Shown piece after piece: positions 54,016 through 62,574 of a stretch of 64,000 nt of DNA (within the stretch, counting starts at the first letter, position 1; every line of letters starts with the position of its first letter). The stretch covers positions 2,294,001 to 2,358,000 of the forward strand of contig NZ_BLAV01000001.1 of assembly GCF_009617875.1 (NCBI RefSeq), given 5' to 3'. The translations under genes and the position numbers were made by a program. A model generated the notes under the pieces. The model had not been told where the DNA came from and made no database searches. It saw only the letters and a program-made list of their open reading frames with translations. This DNA is from Prolixibacter sp. NT017 (lineage in GTDB: Bacteria > Bacteroidota > Bacteroidia > Bacteroidales > Prolixibacteraceae).

Positions 54016-54813
54016 TTATCCTCCTATTTTTACCTCAAAACCAGCTTTCTCAAACTGATTTCTGATATCGAACAATTCCTCTTTCTGCATCGATGGACTA
54101 TCGACAAAATGATTATCCAGATGAAATCGCTTATACTTTTCTTTAGCTGTATTGTGAAACGGCAACAAATCGACTGCTTCAACCGGATGAGGCAGCGCTT
54201 TCAGGAAATCAATGCACTGTGCTATATTCTCAGTTGTATTGCTGATTTCAGGTATCATCGGAATACGAATGCGAACCGGTACATTTAATGCTGACAGTTT
54301 TCTGATATTCTCCAATATCAGCCGATTGGATACACCCGTAAATTCCTGATGAACGCGAGCATTCATGTGTTTCAAATCGACTAAAAACAAGTCAGCTAAA
54401 CGAGCAACCGGTTCTACGACCTTCCACGGCGCAAATAGAGTAGTATCAACAGCAGTGCGCATTTCATGATTCTTGCATTGTTGCAGCGCCTCTTCCAAAA
54501 ACCGATTTTGCAGCAGTGGTTCTCCGCCGGAAAATGTCACTCCACCTCCCGATTCGTCCATGAATACCTGTTCCTTTTGCAATTCAATGAATAGCTCATC
54601 TACAGAAATTTCATAGCCCACCATTTTTTCGTCAGTAAACTCATGTCCGTTTAATAAGGCCGTAGTTCTGACGCAAACCGGATTCGGATCGATACTCTCA
54701 GGATTATGGCACCACAGGCATCGCAGCGGACAACCTTTAAAAAAAACAGTTGTACGAATACCGGGGCCGTCATGCACAGCAAAACGCTTGATATCAAAAA
54801 TGATCCCCTTCAT
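54016..54813 (-). CDS. hypE: Glycyl-radical-enzyme activating protein (radical SAM)
   Basis: 265 residues. The [4Fe-4S]/SAM motif is CPLRCLWC (C-x3-C-x2-C, about residues 29-36) after the family start IFDIKRFAVHDGPGIRTTVF. The SAM-binding GGE motif is VTFSGGEPLLQ. The extra ferredoxin-like insert with two more clusters found in longer activases is absent, so this is the short form. It generates the glycyl radical on the HypD-type enzyme encoded 75 bases downstream. First gene of the operon; a perfect palindrome lies 46 bases before its start. Confidence 0.9.
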   Translation of the reverse strand: MKGIIFDIKRFAVHDGPGIRTTVFFKGCPLRCLWCHNPESIDPNPVCVRTTALLNGHEFTDEKMVGYEISVDELFIELQKEQVFMDESGGGVTFSGGEPLLQNRFLEEALQQCKNHEMRTAVDTTLFAPWKVVEPVARLADLFLVDLKHMNARVHQEFTGVSNRLILENIRKLSALNVPVRIRIPMIPEISNTTENIAQCIDFLKALPHPVEAVDLLPFHNTAKEKYKRFHLDNHFVDSPSMQKEELFDIRNQFEKAGFEVKIGG

Positions 54814-54859
54814 TGGAGTCGAATGTTAGATCGTTACAGGTAAATAAAGAAGCAGAAGA

Positions 54860-54875
54860 ATAGACAAATGTCTAT
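54860..54875. promoter_or_regulatory. Perfect palindrome upstream of hypE, candidate operator
   Basis: ATAGACA and TGTCTAT, 7-bp perfect inverted arms around AA, lie 46 bases before the hypE start. The symmetry and position suit a dimeric regulator. The protein that binds is not known; an anaerobic or hydroxyproline-responsive regulator is possible. The sequence does not fit the Fnr consensus TTGAT-N4-ATCAA. Confidence 0.4.
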
Positions 54876-55072
54876 CATTGATTAGCCGGGGAGACTAATT
54901 GATCCAACATTCATAAAGGCATTTGCCTGAATTGTGGTAAAGTGTGGAATATATCTTTAGTACATTCATTTACACGATGAATAAGCGCTTTTAAGATAAA
55001 TATTTCTCCAGTACATCGGAAATAAAAAGACGAATAATTTGCATCCCTAAACCTCCGGCTCTCCTCCCCCCG

Positions 55073-58000
55073 TCAGCTATTGAAATATTCCCTTGGCGAC
55101 TTTCCGAAGAACTCCCTGAAACGTCGGGTAAAGTACGTCGGACTAGAAAATCCAGTCTCGTATGCCGCTTCCGAGATATTGCATTTTCCACTGGCAATCA
55201 ATTTGACTGCCTCTTTTAAGCGTACCGCACGGATAAATTCGGTTGAAGAACACCCCACCAAGCCTTTTAACTTCATGTGAAGTAACGAACGACTTACCCC
55301 CATTTCTTTCACCAGAAACGATACATCAAGAGACGACTCACCAAGGTTGGCCTTTATTATGGAGGTCAGTTTTTCGATAAAAATCTTGTCTGACTCCGAA
55401 TGAACCATCTCTCCGGCCTGAATATAGGCATCGTCTTTAAACCGCTCTATCAGCCTTTTCCGGGTACTTAAAATATTCCCGATATTTTGCTCGAGAATAG
55501 CCGGATAAAATGGTTTTTCAATATAGTAGTCCGCTCCCGTTTTTAATCCTGCTAGCCGGTTTTCCGTTCCACTTTTCGAGGTAAGAAGGATTACAGGAAT
55601 ATGTGAAGTCGCCAGATTGGTCTTTAGCCTGTGAGTAAATTCAAAACCGTCCATTTCGGGCATCATCACATCACTGATGATCAAATCCGGAGTCGTACTT
55701 TCCAGCCGTTTGATAGCAACCCGACCATTTAGAGCCGTGATAACACGGTAATTTATTTCGAGACTTTCCTTCATAAAATTGATTAGCTCGATGTTATCCT
55801 CAACCAAGAGAATCAATGGTTTCCGGTTGCCACCTTCTTCACCGGGAAAATCTTTTTCCAGTTGATTATCGTTTACGCTGATTTGAACTCCATGCGGAGG
55901 AATATATTGCGGCTCACAGGTTACAATTTCCGCTTCGCTGTAGTCCGATCTCATTATCGGAATCCTGACAGTGAATACAGTTCCTTTCCCCAACTCACTA
56001 TCGACTTGAATTTCGCCTTTATGCAACAGAACCAAACTTTTCACAAACGCCAGACCAATGCCGGAACCTTCGTGTTCCACATGCTCTCCATCGACATGAA
56101 AGAAACGATCGAATACACTGTCTAACATCCCGGGAGGAATACCTTTGCCTGAATCCGAAACCGATAGAACCATGTCATAATCCGGAGAAGTCATCCGATT
56201 GCCACGCTTTCTCAACGTGGCCGAAAACTCAATCCTCCCTCCCTCTTTAGTGAATTTGAAAGCATTGGAAAGAAGGTTGAAAATAATCTTATCTACTTTT
56301 TCCGCATCAATCCAAACCGGCACCTCCTTTTCCGGATGAAGGACAACAAAATCGATATCCCGGGACTCGACAGTGCTATCAAACGAACTTGAAATCTCGT
56401 CCATCAAATGCCGGATGTCGCACTGAGCTACTTTTAACGCTTCTTTCCCGTTTTCGATTTTTCTAAATTCCAGAAGTTGGTTGATGAGTTGGAACAGCCG
56501 GTTAGCATTCCTCTCAATGCCGATAAGTCGTTTCCGGAACGCAGGACTCAGTTTCTCTTCCTCCATAATACGATTAAGCGGCCCCAGAATCAGCGTTAAC
56601 GGCGTCTTCAGTTCATGTGAAATGTTAGTAAAGAATTCCAGTTTGACTTTATGTATCTCATCGGCATGTTCTTTTTCACGACGCTCCATCACCACCATTG
56701 CCCTTGACTTCTCGAGGTTCTTACCAACTTTGAATACCAGAAAAGAAAACAGTATGGCAAGTAGAAAATACACGAAGAAGGCCCAGTTGGTCAACCAAAA
56801 GGGAGGTCGAACGATAATTTGCAATGTTCGTTCGTTGGTTGCAGCTTTGATATTATCGAGCGACCCTTTTACATGAAAAGTGTAAGTTCCGGGACTAAGG
56901 TTGGTATAAGTTGCAAAGTTTCGCCCTTCTACATAATTCCATTCATTCTCAAAACCTTCCAGATAATAGGCATATTGACAGCTTCCTCCCGAAGAATAAC
57001 AGAATGCAGAGTATTCCAGCGTAAAGACATTCTGATCATAATCCAGGACAAGGCGACGCACTTTATTTATCGATTCCTCCAGAACACCGCCTTCTTTTGG
57101 ACGAACAGGCTTGTTGAATAATTGCATACCAGTAAAAACAACATGCAGTGGTCTATTCGCCCGGGTATCGTTCTTTTCGTTAAAAGAAACCATGCCGTTG
57201 TTACCTCCGAAATAAATATTCCCAGCCCCGTCTTTGAAAGATGCCCTGTAATTGAATTGGTTGAATGGAATTCCTGAATTACTATCGTAAAGAATACTTT
57301 CATTTCTTTCCGGCGAAAAACGGACTAATCCGTTGTCACTGCTTGCCCAGAACCATCCGTCCCTGCCTTCTTCCAGACTAAAAATCCACGAAACCGGAAA
57401 ACCGGTGTCTTTATTGAAGTAGGTAACTCCTCCATCTTTTTCATTATACATGCAAAGTCCCTGATAACAATCGCCGAACCATACTCTCCCTTCCGAATCG
57501 GTCTTCACAAAGTTGATATATTGCATTTCCGGGATCTTATCAAATTTATAAAGCGAATCCCGTGACGGTTCATAACAATAAACACCCTGGCTAGATGAAA
57601 ACCACAGCTTATGGTTGGTTTGTGCCAAACTCTCAAACTGTATACTCCCAAGTATCCGGGGCTTTAGTCGTGAAAACTTCTTATTTCGGATATCATAAAT
57701 AACAATGCCTTCGGAGGTTCCGATATACAATGAATCCCTGACCCGCATAAAGGCATATACCGCATCAGAAGGTAGTCCCGGCGTGTTGTTTCGGTTTAGG
57801 TATCGGAATTGATTTGTTTTGGTGTTCAAAATATTAATCCCGCCAGTATAAGAAGCAATCCAAAGCTCATGCTCTGACAGGAAGATCAGATCATGTAGGT
57901 TTTCATACGACAAACCATTGTTCTTCGAATAATGAGTCACCTCGCCAGTCGAAACGTCCAACTTATCCAGTCCTTTATCTTCCAACCCAATCCAAAGATT

Positions 58001-59167
58001 ATGCTCTGAGTCCTCTGTTAAACAACTTACCACATTACCATTAAGCTGCCACCTGTTTAGTCCGGAACTCCAGGTACGAAAGAAATTATTTTCACCACTC
58101 CAAAAATTGATGCCACCAAAGTAAGTTCCCAACCACATATTTCCATTTCTATCGCAAAAGGCATCATAAATCGGATCGGTATTTAATCCGTTGGGATCAG
58201 ATATATTGAAGTTGTAAAGGCTAAGTTTATCCTTGTTTGGATTATGAATCGCCAGACCAGCCTCCGTTCCAATCCAAACTTTTCCCATCCGATCCTGTGC
58301 AACACAATGAACCAGATTGTGAGGTAAGTGATGCTGTCCTTTCTCTTGCTGAGAGTAGAAGAACGACTCGCCGCTTTTCAGATTCATACGTATCAGGCCA
58401 TAATCCGACTCTCCTATCCAGGCATTTAATTCCGCATCGACATAGAGCAAGTTAGTTTGGTAAGGGCCTAGTTCTTTGGGAATTTTGAGGCTGCGAACAA
58501 GGTGCTTATTCGTATCGATGATATATAACAATCCTTGATTCGACATTAAAACCAGTCGCTTTCCTCGAACGAAAACATTCAAGAACCCAGTATTTTTGTC
58601 CGGATGGAAATAAGGAATCTTTTCACTCAAAGCCTCCTTCATTCCAGTCCGCTGATCGAGGAAAAAGGCCTGGTTGTTCTGACAGAACCAGTATCCGCAA
58701 ACTCCGGGAGTCAGCGCCTGAGTACTTCCCAAATCATTCAACAACGGGCAAGGACTGAAAAATTCTTTGTCTTCATGGTAATAGTAATACAGCCCTTGAA
58801 GAGTCCGGGCAATTAAAACGGAATCAGGTGAAAGAAAAAGCTTGTCACTGAAAATCTTTACCGGCTTCCCATTTTCGTCAAAAGCCGGAAATTCCTGAAA
58901 GTGCTTTCCATCGAAACGGGAAATGGATATACGCGTTGCCAACCAGATGAATCCATCTGCATCCTGTACAATGCTCTTTACATACGAGGAAGGCAGGCCA
59001 TCCTCGTTGGTGTAATGATAAAAATCCAGAGTTTCATCGTTTCCAACAACATTGAGGGAACTAAAAACCCCATACGCTAACCAACAGAGAGAAACGAGCC
59101 CTTTGAAAAAGACTCTTCCTTTCTTCCTCCGAATGTTCATTTCACTCCATGTGGAAAAGCGTATCAT
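55073..59167 (-). CDS. Hybrid two-component system regulator (HTCS) with periplasmic propellers
   Basis: 1364 residues. An N-terminal membrane signal (GLVSLCWLAYGVFSSLNVVG) is followed by about 14 Reg_prop propeller repeats with motifs such as DGFIWLATRISISRFDG, GKVWIGTEAGLAIHN and GNMWLGTYFGGINFW, then a Y_Y_Y domain (LSPGTYTFHVKGSLDN). A transmembrane helix (WAFFVYFLLAILFSFLVFKV, about residue 800) leads to the kinase core (FFTNISHELKTPLTLILGPL, His near 860), the ATPase, a receiver domain (Asp of IISDVMMPE, about 1160) and a C-terminal AraC helix-turn-helix. HTCS proteins sense a periplasmic oligosaccharide and activate the adjoining glycan genes. Targets here may be the GH27-peptidase operon and/or the hyp operon. 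It stands alone, with gaps of about 200-260 bases on both sides. Confidence 0.95.
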   Translation of the reverse strand: MIRFSTWSEMNIRRKKGRVFFKGLVSLCWLAYGVFSSLNVVGNDETLDFYHYTNEDGLPSSYVKSIVQDADGFIWLATRISISRFDGKHFQEFPAFDENGKPVKIFSDKLFLSPDSVLIARTLQGLYYYYHEDKEFFSPCPLLNDLGSTQALTPGVCGYWFCQNNQAFFLDQRTGMKEALSEKIPYFHPDKNTGFLNVFVRGKRLVLMSNQGLLYIIDTNKHLVRSLKIPKELGPYQTNLLYVDAELNAWIGESDYGLIRMNLKSGESFFYSQQEKGQHHLPHNLVHCVAQDRMGKVWIGTEAGLAIHNPNKDKLSLYNFNISDPNGLNTDPIYDAFCDRNGNMWLGTYFGGINFWSGENNFFRTWSSGLNRWQLNGNVVSCLTEDSEHNLWIGLEDKGLDKLDVSTGEVTHYSKNNGLSYENLHDLIFLSEHELWIASYTGGINILNTKTNQFRYLNRNNTPGLPSDAVYAFMRVRDSLYIGTSEGIVIYDIRNKKFSRLKPRILGSIQFESLAQTNHKLWFSSSQGVYCYEPSRDSLYKFDKIPEMQYINFVKTDSEGRVWFGDCYQGLCMYNEKDGGVTYFNKDTGFPVSWIFSLEEGRDGWFWASSDNGLVRFSPERNESILYDSNSGIPFNQFNYRASFKDGAGNIYFGGNNGMVSFNEKNDTRANRPLHVVFTGMQLFNKPVRPKEGGVLEESINKVRRLVLDYDQNVFTLEYSAFCYSSGGSCQYAYYLEGFENEWNYVEGRNFATYTNLSPGTYTFHVKGSLDNIKAATNERTLQIIVRPPFWLTNWAFFVYFLLAILFSFLVFKVGKNLEKSRAMVVMERREKEHADEIHKVKLEFFTNISHELKTPLTLILGPLNRIMEEEKLSPAFRKRLIGIERNANRLFQLINQLLEFRKIENGKEALKVAQCDIRHLMDEISSSFDSTVESRDIDFVVLHPEKEVPVWIDAEKVDKIIFNLLSNAFKFTKEGGRIEFSATLRKRGNRMTSPDYDMVLSVSDSGKGIPPGMLDSVFDRFFHVDGEHVEHEGSGIGLAFVKSLVLLHKGEIQVDSELGKGTVFTVRIPIMRSDYSEAEIVTCEPQYIPPHGVQISVNDNQLEKDFPGEEGGNRKPLILLVEDNIELINFMKESLEINYRVITALNGRVAIKRLESTTPDLIISDVMMPEMDGFEFTHRLKTNLATSHIPVILLTSKSGTENRLAGLKTGADYYIEKPFYPAILEQNIGNILSTRKRLIERFKDDAYIQAGEMVHSESDKIFIEKLTSIIKANLGESSLDVSFLVKEMGVSRSLLHMKLKGLVGCSSTEFIRAVRLKEAVKLIASGKCNISEAAYETGFSSPTYFTRRFREFFGKSPREYFNS

Positions 59168-59367
59168 CTGTTAGTTCAGTTTATGCTACTGCGTGTGAAG
59201 ACGGTATTACTCCCCTAAGTTGAGTGGAATGCCGTTGTTCAGTACCAAAATTAAAATTTAATATCATCAACACGGTAAAAACAATTCTGAATTACCACGT
59301 ATTTGTTTCGGATAACACTCCCGTTGTATTTGCTAGTAAACTCAACCGGCCCGGTTCTTTTAACACC

Positions 59368-60216
59368 TTATTCCACGTGGTACTTATCTTGCGCCACATG
59401 ACAGGAAGGACTTCCTTTGAAATCAGAAAAATACTGATGAATCAGGTTGTATAAATCCGGATCGTATGACCTCAATTCTTCCCGGGTATTCACCTGGTTA
59501 TGTTTTCCATCCGGCTTCTCAACCTCAGCGTTTACATTGAACCAATCCTGAACGCCCTCAGCCCAGTATTCATAAATATCGGTTTGTGCATATGTGTTAT
59601 CAAACCGACCTTCTGCGACTGCATTGTCCAGGTATTTATGGAGTTTTTTATTGAATGTGCTGTCAACCGGTGCGATACCAATCAGGTGAATGGCGTGGGC
59701 AAACTCATGGATTAAGATATCTTCAGCATGGTATTTATCAATCTGGTAGCATAATAAATTCTCTTCAGCACAAGTCGTTAGCGGCAGATTCATATCACCT
59801 CCAAGGCCACGTGCCCTCAAGTCCCAGTTAAGTGTTGTATCTTTTGCCAAGTGGGTATGTTCCGGAATATCGGTTGTCCCTTCATACCGGGCCATCACTC
59901 CTACCCTGGCTCCAACTTTTTGCATCTGTTTTAGCACAGCCGGGGGTAAATCGTTGGTCATGAACCTGACGATATTCCATGCCTGTACCAAGGCTGAATC
60001 CGGCACACGCCAGGAACTGATAACGGGAATACCATTGGCATCCATGTATTTTTTATAAAATGGATCCAGTTTTAATGATTTCGGAGGGGCGGTAATTACC
60101 GGCATGTCACCTTGCTTTTGCTGGCATCCTTCAGCTGCGTATAACATTCCACCCAACCCGATTACAAGAATGAAGAATATGAGTTTGCGTCCCATTTGTT
60201 TTTTATCTGTTTTCAT
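59368..60216 (-). CDS. Zincin-like lipoprotein, putative metallopeptidase
   Basis: 282 residues. A signal sequence ending in a lipobox-like AEGC (FILVIGLGGMLYAAEGCQQ) anchors it to a membrane. The zinc signature HEFAHAIH (HExxH) sits in EDILIHEFAHAIHLIG at about residue 170. A candidate third ligand Glu is in DIYEYWAEGVQDWFNVNAE about 45 residues later, the spacing of gluzincins. I cannot name a peptidase family with certainty. Placed after the S9 prolyl peptidase (83 bases), it likely acts on the same extracellular protein substrate. Catalytic activity is inferred from the HExxH motif only. Confidence 0.75.
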   Translation of the reverse strand: MKTDKKQMGRKLIFFILVIGLGGMLYAAEGCQQKQGDMPVITAPPKSLKLDPFYKKYMDANGIPVISSWRVPDSALVQAWNIVRFMTNDLPPAVLKQMQKVGARVGVMARYEGTTDIPEHTHLAKDTTLNWDLRARGLGGDMNLPLTTCAEENLLCYQIDKYHAEDILIHEFAHAIHLIGIAPVDSTFNKKLHKYLDNAVAEGRFDNTYAQTDIYEYWAEGVQDWFNVNAEVEKPDGKHNQVNTREELRSYDPDLYNLIHQYFSDFKGSPSCHVAQDKYHVE

Positions 60217-60299
60217 GCTATTTGATTTATAAAAAGGTTCGTAAGTGGAATAAGACGACCGGTTCCCTGAGAAGAGTTAGCATCGCCTTATTCTCTATT

Positions 60300-62531
60300 T
60301 TAGTCATGGTTCCAATCGGGTGGTAGTTCCCCATAAAAAGCTTTAACAAAAAACTCTCTCCGCTTCCGTTCTCCGAAATCACCTCCCAATGTATGATTGC
60401 TTCCCGGCAGGACAACCAATTCAAATTCTTTGTTGGCTTTGATCAATGCATCTGCAACCTGCATGGTTGTGGCTGGATCAACGTTATCGTCCATTTCCCC
60501 AACAATCAGTAAAAGCTTGCCTTTCAAACGGTAAGCATTGGCTACATTCGAACACTGCCCGTACTCTTTTCCTATCGGATAGCCCATCCACTGCTCGTTC
60601 CACCACATCTTATCCATCCTGTTATCGTGGCATCCGCAGGATGAGGAAGCCGCTTTGTAAAATTCGGGATGAAAAAGCACACCAGCCATCGCATTCTGAC
60701 CGCCCGCCGAACCACCGAAGATCCCAACACGAGTTGTATCCATGAAATGATGCTTCTCAGCGGCAGCTTTAATCCATCTAATCCGATCAGGAAAACCGGC
60801 ATCTTTCAGATTCTTAAAGCAAACATCCTGAAAAGCTTTAGACCGATTGGATGTTCCCATACCGTCCATTTGCACCACAATGAATCCCAGTTCAGCCAAA
60901 CCAGAGAATGCGTACATGTATGGACGAAAGCTTTTCTGCGCAAACGATCCCTGAGGGCCGGCATAAATATATTCGATGACCGGATATGTTTTAGTCGAAT
61001 CGAAGTTCGTCGGATAATAAATATTTCCCCAGATGTCGGTTTTACCATCACGTGCCTTGGCCACAAATACTTCCGGCGCTTTCCAGTCGTGCGCCAACAA
61101 TTCAGAGATATCAGCTTTTTCGAGTACCTTCAAAATCTTTCCATCGGACGCCCTCCGAAGAACCGTTTCCGGTGGAGTATCAACCGTCGAATAGGTATCA
61201 ATTAAAAATTTATTATCCGACGAAAACGATGCATGATGGTTCAATTTCTCCGGAGTCAAATCCTTAAGTTTTTTTCCGTCAAGATTAACCGAATAGTAAT
61301 GGATGAAATAGGGATCCTCTCCTTCATTTTTACCACTACCTTCGAAAATAATTTTCCGGTTCTTCTCGTCCACACTGACCACGCCTCGCACAACCCAGTC
61401 TCCACTGGTTATTTTGTTCTTTACCTTTCCCGTATTTGCATCGATGAGGTAAAGATGATTCCATCCGTCTCGTTCAGAAGCCCAGACGATCTCCTTCGTT
61501 CCGTCCAAATCGTACAGATAGTGTTTACCGCTGTAGTCAATAAAGGTTTTGCTTTGCTCATTAATGAGAACCTTTATGCCGCCGGTTTCGGCATTGACTT
61601 CCACCACCTGATAAACCTGGTGTCCGCGCTGGTTGAATTCAAAGGTAAACGCCTTACTGTCGGGCCACCATTTTAAATTGGATATGGAGAATTGATTCTC
61701 GAATGGCTGCGAATTAACCGGAATTTTCCGACCTTTTTCAACATTGAAGAGACAAGGTTTCCGGATGGGAAGTGCGTCACCTGCTTTCAGATATTCCCGC
61801 TTATGCAGAATAGGCTGAAGCTGGTTCTTCGGAGAAGATTCTACAAAATAGATATAGTGCTTCTTGTTGGGACGCACCTTATTTACTGCAATTTTCTTTG
61901 AATCGGGAGACCATACCAGGTGTTCTGAATAGAATTCGCCGGCAGAACCATCAAAACTTAACTGCTCTTCCGTCCCGGTATTCCGGTCTTTCACATACAA
62001 ATTATACTCTTTGATATAAGCCACCTTGCTACTATCAGGAGAAATAATTGGATCAGCCTTAAACTCACCATCGGTATTCCCCCAGTAACGAGATTCCGGA
62101 GTCTCAACTTTTCCTGTTTTCTTCAGCATATAATCGTCCAAATTGTACTCCCAGGTATAGCCATCCAGATGGAAAGAAACAGATTTGCCGGCATCATCAA
62201 ACTTCAGCCTTCTGAGATCCAACGAATCCGGGTGATGAGACTTATCAGAAAGCTCATTGATTTTCTCGCAAAGTTGGGCACGATCGAAAGCCGGAGACAC
62301 TTCTGCATGTTCAGCATCGACCCGTTTATATTCGATTCCGTTTTTAGTTCTTACCCGGTACCAATAGACGTTCGATTTGCCTATCCACCCTCCATCAGTT
62401 GGTGAATTGTAGACCATATGAGCAAATTCCCGAACAGAATCAGCACGTGCATAATCGGCCTTTGTTACCTGAGCTTTTGCAGGCACGAGAGATAAAAAGC
62501 CGAGTAGAATAGCAAGCAGTAAATATTTCAT
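60300..62531 (-). CDS. S9-family prolyl peptidase (DPP-IV-like), secreted
   Basis: About 743 residues from the Met at 62531, which opens a signal peptide (YLLLAILLGFLSLVPAKAQV). A longer frame adds ten residues without signal character. The N-terminal beta propeller (residues about 60-490, e.g. ISPDSSKVAYIKEYNLYVKD) precedes the alpha/beta hydrolase domain: Ser in GIFGGSAGGQNAMAG, Asp in GEMDDNVDPATTM, His in GSNHTLGG. S9 enzymes of this type cut after proline, releasing Xaa-Pro dipeptides or short prolyl peptides. It lies 43 bases downstream of the interrupted GH27 gene and 83 bases before the zincin gene, so the three are one operon that attacks glycosylated, proline-rich protein. Confidence 0.92.
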   Translation of the reverse strand: MKYLLLAILLGFLSLVPAKAQVTKADYARADSVREFAHMVYNSPTDGGWIGKSNVYWYRVRTKNGIEYKRVDAEHAEVSPAFDRAQLCEKINELSDKSHHPDSLDLRRLKFDDAGKSVSFHLDGYTWEYNLDDYMLKKTGKVETPESRYWGNTDGEFKADPIISPDSSKVAYIKEYNLYVKDRNTGTEEQLSFDGSAGEFYSEHLVWSPDSKKIAVNKVRPNKKHYIYFVESSPKNQLQPILHKREYLKAGDALPIRKPCLFNVEKGRKIPVNSQPFENQFSISNLKWWPDSKAFTFEFNQRGHQVYQVVEVNAETGGIKVLINEQSKTFIDYSGKHYLYDLDGTKEIVWASERDGWNHLYLIDANTGKVKNKITSGDWVVRGVVSVDEKNRKIIFEGSGKNEGEDPYFIHYYSVNLDGKKLKDLTPEKLNHHASFSSDNKFLIDTYSTVDTPPETVLRRASDGKILKVLEKADISELLAHDWKAPEVFVAKARDGKTDIWGNIYYPTNFDSTKTYPVIEYIYAGPQGSFAQKSFRPYMYAFSGLAELGFIVVQMDGMGTSNRSKAFQDVCFKNLKDAGFPDRIRWIKAAAEKHHFMDTTRVGIFGGSAGGQNAMAGVLFHPEFYKAASSSCGCHDNRMDKMWWNEQWMGYPIGKEYGQCSNVANAYRLKGKLLLIVGEMDDNVDPATTMQVADALIKANKEFELVVLPGSNHTLGGDFGERKRREFFVKAFYGELPPDWNHD

Positions 62532-62574
62532 TATATTTTCATTTAATCGTTTGTTTATCATCCGAATAAGTAAC

